Counted from the first letter of the stretch, positions 1-6,753 are shown. The stretch is 6,880 bases of DNA from GCA-2718595 sp963935005 (GCA_963935005.1 CAWWAX010000083.1:1-6880), one strand, 5' to 3'. Translations and numbers: made by a program. The notes: a model not told the origin generated them from the sequence alone.

Positions 1-1694
1 GTCTCAGGGTCGATCATAATTGAATGAGCACGTCCTTGTCCTCTACCCAGCGTCACTTCATGGCCCATCGCCCGAAGGGCCGCTAAGATCTCATCCGTAG
101 CACCTGGCTGCTCAATACGAACTAAACTCGGTAGCCATTGGTGATGAATCCGAGGAGCATCAACTGCTTCTTGGATACCATGATCGAAATCGACAATGTT
201 CAAAATCAGTTGCAGGACAGTATTAATGATTGTCCTTCCTCCTGGGCTTCCCACAACGGCCACCAGCTCACCGTCTTTGGCAACGATACTGGGGCTCATA
301 CTCGAGAGCATCCGCTGCTCCGGTCGTGCGAGATTGGGATTAGTTCCGATCAAACCTCTGTCTGTGGTAATACCTGGTCCAGCATTGAAATCACCCATTT
401 CGTTGTTCAGTAAAAAGCCTCCACCCGGAACTGTAATGGCAGATCCATAGCCTGACTCTAAGGTGTAGGTCACCGAAACTGCCATTCCCTGTCCGTCGAC
501 TACTGAGTAATGGGTTGTCTCTGGGCTTTCATACCCCATGGAAACATCAGAGGCTGCTGAAACACTTGCAGCATTAGGATTAATGCCAGCCCTCAATTCC
601 GTCGCATACTCCTTGCTGGTAAGACGATGCAGTGGGACATCGTTGAAATCCTGGTCGGCCACATATGTGGCACGATCTCTGTAGGCCCGTCTCATCGCTT
701 CTGTCAAATGATGAATGTAGTCTGCTGAATTGTGGCCCATGCTCTTGAGGTCGAAACCCTCCAGGATGTTAAGCATTTGGACGATGGCGATACCTCCACT
801 TGAAGGCGGCGGCATGGAAATGACATCATAGCCTCTGTAGCTGCCGTGTACCGGGGTGCGCTCGCGGGCTTGATAGCGCTGGAGGTCTTCCATTGTAATC
901 ATACCGCCGCCACGCTCCATCTCAGCGATTAAAAGCTGTGCCGTCTCACCCGAGTAAAAACCGTCGTGTCCGTCGGATGCGATCCGGGCCAATGAGCGTG
1001 CAAGATCTGGTTGTTTAAGGATTTCGTCTTGAGCGTAAGCTTCTGATCCATTCTTTGCGAAGGAAGTCATCGTCCCTGGATGCCGACTTCCTCTGCCTTC
1101 AATCAATCCTTTTAGACCCCTGGCCAGACTTTCGCTAAGTGGAAAACCGCCACTAGCCAACCCGATCGCTGGATCTACTAAACTTGACCATTCTCCGTGG
1201 CCGTAGAGTTGATGAGCCTTCCAAAAGCCAGCTACAGTTCCTGGAACCCCCACAGCCCAATGACTTTGATGATGTTTTTGGGAAGAATACTCCCCATCTT
1301 CTAGCCACATTTCGGGGAAAGATGCTAGAGGAGCTTTTTCTCGAAAGTCGATCGAGGTTGTAGCTCCATTCGGGAAACGGATTACCATGAATCCGCCACC
1401 TCCGATATTTCCATTTGACGGACTTGTGACCGCCAGTGCAAAACCGGTGGCGATCGCTGCATCGACTGCATTTCCCCCAGCTCTAAGAACTTCAGCCCCT
1501 GCTTCACTGGCAATCTTAGTGGCTGAAACAACCATTCCATGGGAAGCCCGTACGGCAGAAGTTTCTTGCTGGCTCGAGACATCAACAGTTGAAGACAATA
1601 GTATCTCTGGCCCTACAGCACTCGTGCTCCATCCACCGAAAACGATTAAACCCAAGGCGCTTAGAACCCAAAAGATATTTTTCCGTCCAGTCAT
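1..1694 (-). CDS. ggt: Gamma-glutamyltransferase (gamma-glutamyl transpeptidase), 3' end cut by the window edge
   Basis: The frame is open from an ATG at 1694 to the left edge (564 codons, no stop). GGT is an N-terminal nucleophile hydrolase that transfers or hydrolyses the gamma-glutamyl group of glutathione and related compounds; in bacteria it is made as one chain, exported, and cut by itself into two subunits. Seen here: a signal peptide (basic MTGRK, hydrophobic run to about residue 22, likely cut after STSA at 26); the N-terminal block GGNAVDAAIA and NIGGGG; DFREKAP with R118, equivalent to the E. coli substrate-binding Arg114; ETTHYSVVD with T393 as the predicted self-cleavage site and nucleophile (Thr391 in E. 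coli); NNEMGDF with E432 and D435; and GSPGGRTI. The last visible residues, HSIMIDPE, match the family's C-terminal segment, so probably only a few tens of residues are missing. It lies 177 bases downstream of the M16 pair and has its own strong ribosome binding site. The family call is very secure; the physiological substrate is not known. Confidence 0.96.
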   Translation of the reverse strand, partial: MTGRKNIFWVLSALGLIVFGGWSTSAVGPEILLSSTVDVSSQQETSAVRASHGMVVSATKIASEAGAEVLRAGGNAVDAAIATGFALAVTSPSNGNIGGGGFMVIRFPNGATTSIDFREKAPLASFPEMWLEDGEYSSQKHHQSHWAVGVPGTVAGFWKAHQLYGHGEWSSLVDPAIGLASGGFPLSESLARGLKGLIEGRGSRHPGTMTSFAKNGSEAYAQDEILKQPDLARSLARIASDGHDGFYSGETAQLLIAEMERGGGMITMEDLQRYQARERTPVHGSYRGYDVISMPPPSSGGIAIVQMLNILEGFDLKSMGHNSADYIHHLTEAMRRAYRDRATYVADQDFNDVPLHRLTSKEYATELRAGINPNAASVSAASDVSMGYESPETTHYSVVDGQGMAVSVTYTLESGYGSAITVPGGGFLLNNEMGDFNAGPGITTDRGLIGTNPNLARPEQRMLSSMSPSIVAKDGELVAVVGSPGGRTIINTVLQLILNIVDFDHGIQEAVDAPRIHHQWLPSLVRIEQPGATDEILAALRAMGHEVTLGRGQGRAHSIMIDPE

Positions 1695-1700
1695 ACTAAA

Positions 1701-1708
1701 CCTCCCCC
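1701..1708 (-). promoter_or_regulatory. Ribosome binding site of ggt
   Basis: On the minus strand the sequence is GGGGGAGG, followed by TTTAGT and the ATG at 1694. The spacing of 6 bases is good. It supports this start, which also gives a complete signal peptide. Confidence 0.8.
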
Positions 1709-1718
1709 TAAATCTTCA

Positions 1719-1747
1719 ACTATCATTAAGTCACCAGGACATCTCAA
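1719..1747 (-). promoter_or_regulatory. Candidate sigma-70-type promoter for ggt
   Basis: Minus strand: TTGAGA (1742-1747, five of six matches to TTGACA), a 17-base spacer, then GATAGT (1719-1724, four of six matches to TATAAT). Transcription would begin about 20 bases before the start codon, leaving a short leader with the strong ribosome binding site. The spacing is ideal but the -10 box is weak, and the organism's sigma factors are unknown, so this is inference from pattern only. Confidence 0.35.
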
Positions 1748-1791
1748 CGGATTTTGCGATTTTCCCAGGGACGCACGAATTAACTTGATCT

Positions 1792-1823
1792 GTCTATGAC
1801 AGTAGCTTCTACTGCACCTAGAC
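1792..1823 (-). other. Imperfect inverted repeat (hairpin) between the M16 operon and ggt
   Basis: GTCTA (1792-1796) and TAGAC (1819-1823) form an outer 5-bp stem. CAGTAG (1800-1805) and CTACTG (1809-1814) form an inner 6-bp stem with a 3-base loop; a small asymmetric internal loop separates them. It begins about 50 bases after the stop codon of the second M16 gene. In the minus-strand transcript no U-run follows it (AGATCAAG), so it does not look like a standard intrinsic terminator. It could stabilise the 3' end of the upstream mRNA or be a protein-binding site. Confidence 0.4.
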
Positions 1824-1871
1824 ACAAAAACTATATGAGAAACCAGAAAGAAGTTAGTCGACCTCCGATCT

Positions 1872-3224
1872 CTATTCCAGGATCTCCAGTTCGCCCCAGC
1901 CCAGAGCTAATAGCGAAGTCTTAACGTTTTCGGCGTCACCCACTACGACAATCGTCATTTCGTCTGGTCGGATACAGCGCTTTACCGCTTGCCTCACATC
2001 CTCGCTGGTTACCATACGGACTTTCTCTCTGTGAGATTGGTAGTAGTCATCTGGAAGTCCATAGACCAGTGTATTTACTACATGCGAAGTAATGTGATCA
2101 GTAGTTTCAAATCGGAGAGGGAAGACCCCGGCTATATAATCTCTCGATGATTCCATTTCTTCTTCGGAAGGACCTTCCGAAACGAATTTCTCTACCTCGA
2201 ACACCGCCGCCTTGACGGCATCGGCGGTTACGTCTGTGCCTACCGCTGTTGAGACGCCCCACGGCCCCGCTCCACGTCTAAACTGAAACGAAGAGCGAAC
2301 TCCATAAGTGAAACCGTTCTTCTCGCGTAAATTAGCATTCAAGCGACTCGTAAATGCTCCACCTAAAATCGTGTTAGCAACAATTAAAGGGAAATAGTCG
2401 TCCGTTTCTCGCGGCTGCCCCACATGACCGATGCGAATTTCAGACTGTACAGATCCGGGACGGTCTATCAAGAATATCTTTCCTTGGTTCTGGGTGGCCT
2501 CTGGTGTCGGAGAACTTTGGCGATCGACAGAGCCTTCCCAATCCGAAAAACACCGGGCAGCTAAGTCTTTAATTTCCGACATATCCACATCACCCGCCAC
2601 CACTAATCCAGATCCTCCAGGGACATATCGTTCCTTCCAAAAGTTCGTTATGAGCTCAGGATTCATACTGGCTAAAGATTCCTCCGTCCCTCCTAGTGGT
2701 CTCCCGTAAGGCATATCCTCGTAGACCATCTTCCGTATACCGTCAGTTGCAACACTGCCTGGATTCATTTTCCTTTGTTCGATTAACGCTAATTTTTGGC
2801 CGACCAACCTACTGACTTCGTCAGCAGGAAAAAGAGGATTGAGTACAACTTCAGCCAATATTTCCAGGACAGTATCTAGGCGACCAGCTAAGCAAGACAA
2901 CGAAATCGTTGTGCAATCCCAGTCGGTATCGATCGACAGCCCCGTCCCATTATTTTCTAACTGCTCTGCCAGTTCGCCTCCCGACCACCTTGAGGTGCCC
3001 TCTTCCAGGGAGTCTCCGGTGAGAACCGCCAAGCCAGCCTTTTCTGCACCTAATAAATCTTCTCCAGCGTCCAGAACTAGGCTGACCGTGACAACTGGAA
3101 CTTGTGGAGATCGAGCAACCTTGATTTTTAGTCCATTATCCAGGCTTTCGGCTATGACTGACGGAGCTTGGAAATCTCTAATCGGGCCTGATTCAGGGGC
3201 TAAGGTGCGATCCCGATCACTCAT
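1872..3224 (-). CDS. M16-family peptidase-like protein, non-catalytic partner subunit
   Basis: The protein has 450 residues, the usual length of a single bacterial M16 chain with two homologous halves. In the N-terminal half the zinc site is lost: where active members have HxxEH inside GLAHLxEHMxFxGT, this protein has V67, L68, T69, G70, D71 within GLAVLTGDSLEEGT. The C-terminal half keeps SRLNANLREKNGFTYGV with R300 and Y307, the Arg/Tyr pair that marks the non-catalytic subunit of two-subunit M16B peptidases and helps bind substrate. RPGSVQSEIRIGH (255-267) is another family block. It should form a clam-shell heterodimer with the product of 3221-4492, whose stop overlaps this ATG by four bases (ATGA), so translation is probably coupled. 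GGTGGTG just upstream is a modest ribosome binding site inside the previous gene. No signal peptide or membrane segment is visible. Family and partner role are secure; the natural substrate is unknown. Confidence 0.92.
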   Translation of the reverse strand: MSDRDRTLAPESGPIRDFQAPSVIAESLDNGLKIKVARSPQVPVVTVSLVLDAGEDLLGAEKAGLAVLTGDSLEEGTSRWSGGELAEQLENNGTGLSIDTDWDCTTISLSCLAGRLDTVLEILAEVVLNPLFPADEVSRLVGQKLALIEQRKMNPGSVATDGIRKMVYEDMPYGRPLGGTEESLASMNPELITNFWKERYVPGGSGLVVAGDVDMSEIKDLAARCFSDWEGSVDRQSSPTPEATQNQGKIFLIDRPGSVQSEIRIGHVGQPRETDDYFPLIVANTILGGAFTSRLNANLREKNGFTYGVRSSFQFRRGAGPWGVSTAVGTDVTADAVKAAVFEVEKFVSEGPSEEEMESSRDYIAGVFPLRFETTDHITSHVVNTLVYGLPDDYYQSHREKVRMVTSEDVRQAVKRCIRPDEMTIVVVGDAENVKTSLLALGWGELEILE

Positions 3225-4492
3225 GAATCACCACCAGGCATATAGGTCAGGACGGCGCGGTTATCCTCGCCCAAAAAATCAGATGTGAAAGTTTCCACAT
3301 CCCTCGAGGACACTGAACACAAACGTTCGACTTCACTGTTAAGACGATTTGGATCATCGAAAAACTGACTGAACATCGACAGGAGATCAGCTCTCTCGCC
3401 GACTTGTTCGATCTGCCTGATAAAACTTGTCTCTGTGAGTGCAATCACCCTGCTGATCTCCTCATCTCTCACCGAACTCATCTTCTCTATTTCCTCAGAA
3501 AGCACAGATTCCAGATCATCCACTGATCCGTCAGGCAGGCCTGTAGCCCATACCATAAGCATCCCGGCTCCTGTGGTTAGAGGGAAGACAAAGCTCGCTA
3601 CATCTTTTGCGATTCTCTTCTTTCGAACAAGGGAATCGTAGAGTCTGGAACTGCGACCAGACCCGAGTATTGAAGAGGCAACATCGGCAGGATAAAAACC
3701 ATGTTCTGTATAGGAAGGAATCCGAAAAGCCATGATTACTCTGGGCAAAGGAACGTCCCCTTCGACGTGTTCTCTTTTAGTTTCTCCGATGAGTCTCGCT
3801 AAGTTCGGTTCTCCAGGTATCTCAGGGATGGCACCTCCTTTAGGAATATCTCCAAAATGTTTTTGGATAAGCTTCCGTCCGGTGGCTGGATCGAAATCAC
3901 CACATACTGTTAGTACCGCATTATTCGGTACGTAAAACGTTTTGAAAAAATCGGAAACATCTTCCAGGGTAGATCCTTCAATGTCTTCCATAGACCCGAT
4001 CACTGTATGGTGATACGGATGAGATTTTGGGTACACCATTGCCTGGATTTTTTCGCCCCAATCTCCATAAGGCTGGTTGTCATAGCGCTGACGTTTTTCG
4101 TTGATGACTACGTTACGCTGGTTGTCCAATTTCTCTTGGGTGATAGCTGGGAGCATCCAACCCATGCGGTCCGATTCTAACCATAGAGCAAGCTCAAGAT
4201 GGTGTGAGGGTAGGGTTTCAAAATAATTCGTGCGATCGAACCAGGTCGAAGCATTCATAGATCCACCAGCTCTCTCGACTAATTCCCAGTGTACTCCTTT
4301 GGGTATATTCAAAGAGCCCTCAAACATCATGTGCTCAAAAAGATGAGCAAATCCCGTTTTGCCGGGACGTTCATTTCGCGAACCTACCCCATACCAGAGA
4401 TTGACAGCTACAATGGGTGTATTGGAATCAGGAGAAAGATTGACCCGCAACCCATTGTCCAAAGTGATCTGTTCTACTGGGATCGATGCCAT
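3221..4492 (-). CDS. M16-family zinc metallopeptidase, catalytic subunit
   Basis: The protein has 423 residues from the ATG at 4492. The inverted zinc motif HxxEH is intact as HLFEH (H50, E53, H54), followed by E132 in NVVINEKRQRYDNQPYG, the third zinc ligand at the expected distance. Blocks VGSRNERPGKTGFAH and GGSMNAST are typical of M16 peptidases, which degrade peptides or unfolded segments enclosed in a chamber. The C-terminal half has SSRLYDSLVRKKRIAKDV, where the Arg/Tyr pair of the partner subunit is not kept, so the two adjacent proteins complement each other. No signal peptide is visible, which suggests cytoplasmic action. A TTG one codon earlier (4495) could also be read as a start. 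I prefer the ATG because it shares one base with the apgM stop (TGATG), a typical stop-restart junction. No clear Shine-Dalgarno lies just before it, which fits coupling to apgM translation. Confidence 0.94.
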   Translation of the reverse strand: MASIPVEQITLDNGLRVNLSPDSNTPIVAVNLWYGVGSRNERPGKTGFAHLFEHMMFEGSLNIPKGVHWELVERAGGSMNASTWFDRTNYFETLPSHHLELALWLESDRMGWMLPAITQEKLDNQRNVVINEKRQRYDNQPYGDWGEKIQAMVYPKSHPYHHTVIGSMEDIEGSTLEDVSDFFKTFYVPNNAVLTVCGDFDPATGRKLIQKHFGDIPKGGAIPEIPGEPNLARLIGETKREHVEGDVPLPRVIMAFRIPSYTEHGFYPADVASSILGSGRSSRLYDSLVRKKRIAKDVASFVFPLTTGAGMLMVWATGLPDGSVDDLESVLSEEIEKMSSVRDEEISRVIALTETSFIRQIEQVGERADLLSMFSQFFDDPNRLNSEVERLCSVSSRDVETFTSDFLGEDNRAVLTYMPGGDS

Positions 4493-5706
4493 CAAGCGCC
4501 GTACTTGTTTAAGCGGAGCGAATGAGCCAAGACCAACGGCATGAGATCGATACCATGCAAAACTCCCAGTTCACCAGTCCTACAGGAGGTCTCTCCAAAA
4601 GTATCCGAAGATGGGCGAGTCCATTTCGAATGGATCATAGTGGGCACATGATGCCACGAATGCTCACCTAGCAATGTCGGGGTTGCATGGTCACCAGTAA
4701 TGACCAGCACATCTGGATTGAGATTCATTATCCTTGGAATCATTGAGTCTATTTCTTCAATAGCGGCCATTTTACCAGAAAAATCCTCATCATGCCCGCG
4801 GGTATCGGTGTCTTTAAAATGAAGAAAATAGAAATCATGGTTACCGAAGGAGGTCTCCAACTTTTCGACTGTTTGTTCATTCGATGTCGGAGTTTCGGCA
4901 ATTTCCATCCCCACTAGCTTGGCAACGCCGCGGTACATCGGGTACTTGGCCACTGCAAGAGCATTCAACCCATACTGCTCCTCAAAGCTTGGATATCTCG
5001 AATGGATCCCGAAACCGCGAACCAGGAATGCATTGGCCACCGATTCATCCTCCAGGATATCCTCTACTTGATTGAGAAATCCCTTCACTACGTTGGCCGT
5101 ACGCACAGAATGTTCACTCGATGCCTCTGGTTCAATGATCTTCAGCCCTACGATCTGTGGGTCTGTTTCTGTTACATCCACTCCCAAGCCTTCGCCTCTT
5201 ATGATCAGTACAGCTCGATGTTCTTTTTCGTGTAGCAGTGTGATGTCCACGTCGTTAACATTTTTTATTGCCTCAGATACTTTTTCGACCACTCTGCGAC
5301 CTTCACTATCAGAAATTCTGCCTGCCCGTCGATCAAGCACGACCCGATCACTATCGACCGTTGCCAAATTGATCCGAGCTGCGACATCTCCCGCCTGCAG
5401 GTCAAACCCTACACCCAGAGCACTCAGGACGCCGCGACCGACCATGCTACTGACCGGATCATATCCGAAAAGAGCGAGGTGGCCTGGACCACTCCCTGGA
5501 GTAATCCCAGGCCCAACGGGCATTAGCGATCCTAGAGAGCTGCGGCCTGCGAGCCCATCAAGATTTGGCGTACTGGCAGATTCTAGTTCCGTCAGACCTG
5601 TCTTTGGGTCGGGTAGCCCACCTAGGCCATCCATAACCACAAATACAATTGTGCCACCACCCTCGCCGCGAAAAACAAGATTTTGGAGTGGAGCAATCGA
5701 GCTCAT
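4492..5706 (-). CDS. apgM: Cofactor-independent phosphoglycerate mutase, archaeal (ApgM) type
   Basis: The protein has 404 residues and belongs to the alkaline phosphatase superfamily. ApgM interconverts 3- and 2-phosphoglycerate in glycolysis and gluconeogenesis, using two metal ions and a phosphoserine intermediate. Seen here: VVMDGLGG (D26, metal), TPGSGPGHLALFGYDP with S72 as the expected phosphorylated serine, GRGVLSALGVGFD, HFKDTDTRGHDEDF (D299, D301 and H305 region, metal), VITGDHATP (D339, H340) and GEHSWHHVP (H349 region). The length fits ApgM (about 400 residues) rather than the longer GpmI (about 510). It is the first gene of a tight run with the two M16 peptidase genes; its TGA overlaps the next ATG by one base. 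The start ATG has only a weak GGAT upstream. Relatives in this subfamily have been proposed to act as homoserine kinase, so that is the main alternative. Family membership is very secure, the exact substrate somewhat less so. Confidence 0.92.
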   Translation of the reverse strand: MSSIAPLQNLVFRGEGGGTIVFVVMDGLGGLPDPKTGLTELESASTPNLDGLAGRSSLGSLMPVGPGITPGSGPGHLALFGYDPVSSMVGRGVLSALGVGFDLQAGDVAARINLATVDSDRVVLDRRAGRISDSEGRRVVEKVSEAIKNVNDVDITLLHEKEHRAVLIIRGEGLGVDVTETDPQIVGLKIIEPEASSEHSVRTANVVKGFLNQVEDILEDESVANAFLVRGFGIHSRYPSFEEQYGLNALAVAKYPMYRGVAKLVGMEIAETPTSNEQTVEKLETSFGNHDFYFLHFKDTDTRGHDEDFSGKMAAIEEIDSMIPRIMNLNPDVLVITGDHATPTLLGEHSWHHVPTMIHSKWTRPSSDTFGETSCRTGELGVLHGIDLMPLVLAHSLRLNKYGA

Positions 5707-5747
5707 AATTCAATCCGATTGAAGTGGATATCCTGACTGTGTACCTA

Positions 5748-5774
5748 AATATAGCAAAACCTTGTGCCCGACAA
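5748..5774 (-). promoter_or_regulatory. Candidate promoter for the apgM-M16 operon, overlapping a hairpin
   Basis: Minus strand: TTGTCG (5769-5774), a 15-base spacer, then TATATT (5748-5753, five of six matches to the -10 consensus). The spacer is short and the -35 is weak. One arm of the 11-bp inverted repeat at 5757-5793 lies between the two boxes. If real, transcription would begin about 35 bases before apgM. Confidence 0.25.
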
Positions 5775-5793
5775 GAAGCCAAGCACAAGGTTT
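5757..5793 (-). terminator. Probable intrinsic terminator of the lipoprotein gene
   Basis: A perfect 11-bp inverted repeat, AAACCTTGTGC (5757-5767) and GCACAAGGTTT (5783-5793), encloses a 15-base loop. It lies about 40 bases after the lipoprotein stop codon. In the minus-strand transcript it is followed by an interrupted U-rich stretch (TGCTATATTT). A further 7-bp pair, ATATAGC (5749-5755) with GCTATAT (5803-5809), extends the structure outside an asymmetric internal loop. The stem is strong, but the loop is long and the U-tract is broken, so an operator function is the alternative. Confidence 0.55.
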
Positions 5794-5823
5794 CAGTAAG
5801 GTGCTATATCAATCAGTAAGGTG
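5793..5823. repeat. Short direct repeat, 11 bp with a 20-bp period
   Basis: TCAGTAAGGTG occurs at 5793-5803 and again at 5813-5823, between the lipoprotein stop codon and the hairpin. Both copies are exact. It may be a chance or duplication scar, or a paired binding site; nothing further supports a function. Confidence 0.45.
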
Positions 5824-5831
5824 TGTCTGGA

Positions 5832-6749
5832 TCATCCACCCCTTTTTGGTGGTGGCGGACCCTTACGTCCTTTACCACCTTCTGGTCTCGGGAATATTTC
5901 TCTTAGTGCAGCTTGTAGCCTGCGAGCCCCGTCTTCTGCTGTCATCTCACCAGCATCTACGGCCACCTTAACTGCAGCTTCGGCTTCACGGGCTTTGGCC
6001 ATCGCTGCCAACATCTCTTCAGCTTTGGCACCTGTTAGCTTGCCAGCAGCAATCGCGTCCGTGATTCGTTGCTCCATTTTATCCAAGTCCATCACGGGTG
6101 GCGGACCCTTACGTCCTTTACCACCTTCTGGTCTCGGGAATATTTCTCTTAGTGCAGCTTGTAGCCTGCGAGCCCCGTCTTCTGCTGTCATCTCACCAGC
6201 ATCTACGGCCACCTTAACTGCAGCTTCGGCTTCACGGGCTTTGGCCATCGCTGCCAACATCTCTTCAGCTTTGGCACCTGTTAGCTTGCCAGCAGCAATC
6301 GCGTCCGTGATTCGTTGCTCCATTTTATCCAAGTCCATCACGGGTGGCGGACCCTTACGTCCTTTACCACCTTCTCCGGATCCAAACATCTCTTTTTTTG
6401 CTCTGGCTAGGGCCACTGTAGCTTCGTCTTTCGTCATCTGTCCGGCATCTACAGCCGTCTTGAACCTGGCTTCTAACGCACGATATTCGTTAATTCGACC
6501 CCGAACTCTTTCCACATCTTTCGAATTAGCTTTGCCTGTCATGCGGGCGGTACGTAGTCTGGTATCAATGGTTTCATAATCTGGAATCAGGTTGCCCATT
6601 TCAGCATCTAAGGCGCCACCCATAAGGTCGGAGGATAGATCTACCTCGGTCATTCCACTGCCGTCTTTTTCACAACCGACAGCAATTAAAGACAAGACGC
6701 CGATAAATCCCATCAGTAGTCTATTCTTACATGCGTTCTGTATTTTCAA
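5832..6749 (-). CDS. Putative lipoprotein built from tandem 82-residue helical repeats; unknown function
   Basis: I do not recognise this family. The preferred start is a TTG at 6749, giving 305 residues; it sits 4 bases behind AAGGAGGAG and gives a normal lipoprotein signal: basic KIQNACKNR, hydrophobic LLMGFIGVLSLIAVG, then C26 as lipid-modified cysteine. An ATG at 6806 in the same frame would add 19 polar residues with no ribosome binding site of note. After a short acidic linker come three units: a diverged one (about 56-126) and two identical ones (127-208 and 209-290), each opening with a basic GGKGRKGPPP linker in the identical copies; a last linker ends the protein in PPPPKRGG. Each unit holds two Ala-rich helical hairpins with an AxxAGxxT turn (AIAAGKLT, AVDAGEMT). 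Residues are rich in Ala, Glu, Lys and Arg with no Cys after C26, suggesting a soluble helical rod or binding scaffold anchored in a membrane. It precedes apgM by 125 bases, with a likely terminator between, so a joint function is not implied. Confidence 0.82.
   Translation of the reverse strand: MKIQNACKNRLLMGFIGVLSLIAVGCEKDGSGMTEVDLSSDLMGGALDAEMGNLIPDYETIDTRLRTARMTGKANSKDVERVRGRINEYRALEARFKTAVDAGQMTKDEATVALARAKKEMFGSGEGGKGRKGPPPVMDLDKMEQRITDAIAAGKLTGAKAEEMLAAMAKAREAEAAVKVAVDAGEMTAEDGARRLQAALREIFPRPEGGKGRKGPPPVMDLDKMEQRITDAIAAGKLTGAKAEEMLAAMAKAREAEAAVKVAVDAGEMTAEDGARRLQAALREIFPRPEGGKGRKGPPPPKRGG
5851..6375 (-). repeat. Perfect tandem repeat, 246-bp unit, about 2.1 copies, inside the lipoprotein gene
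   Basis: Copy one is 5851-6096 and copy two 6097-6342. I see no difference between them over 246 bases, silent sites included. A third partial copy (6343-6375, 33 bases, encoding the GGKGRKGPPP linker) matches before the sequence diverges. The unit is exactly 82 codons, so loss or gain of a copy keeps the reading frame. Confidence 0.97.
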
Positions 6750-6753
6750 CTTG

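Noticed and set aside
138..450. Two overlapping plus-strand open frames opposite the GGT small subunit
   Set aside because: The opposite strand encodes NNEMGDF and GSPGGRTI in an unbroken GGT frame, so these are shadows.
1387..1788. Plus-strand open frame opposite the ggt N-terminus
   Set aside because: It overlaps conserved GGT blocks in antisense and extends into the intergenic gap. No ribosome binding site or family similarity is seen.
1872..3224. Loss of HxxEH in the second M16 gene considered as pseudogene decay
   Set aside because: The frame is intact at normal length, the Arg/Tyr pair is conserved, and the intact catalytic partner is adjacent, which is the known two-subunit arrangement.
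5072..5722. 216-codon plus-strand open frame opposite apgM
   Set aside because: The minus frame carries all ApgM metal and catalytic motifs over its full length. The plus translation is rich in Ser, Pro and Arg with no recognisable domain.
5558..5788. Minus-strand open frame overlapping the apgM start and the upstream gap
   Set aside because: It lies in a different frame across conserved apgM codons and the hairpin region, with no ribosome binding site or recognisable features.
5851..6375. Tandem repeat considered as a CRISPR array or mobile element
   Set aside because: The unit is 246 bp, adjacent without spacers, and codes in frame within one protein. There are no terminal inverted repeats or transposase.
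5821..6579. Long plus-strand open frame opposite the lipoprotein gene
   Set aside because: It is the antisense of the tandem repeat, which lacks stops in several frames. The minus strand has the lipobox, the strong ribosome binding site and sensible helical repeats; the plus frame has none of these.
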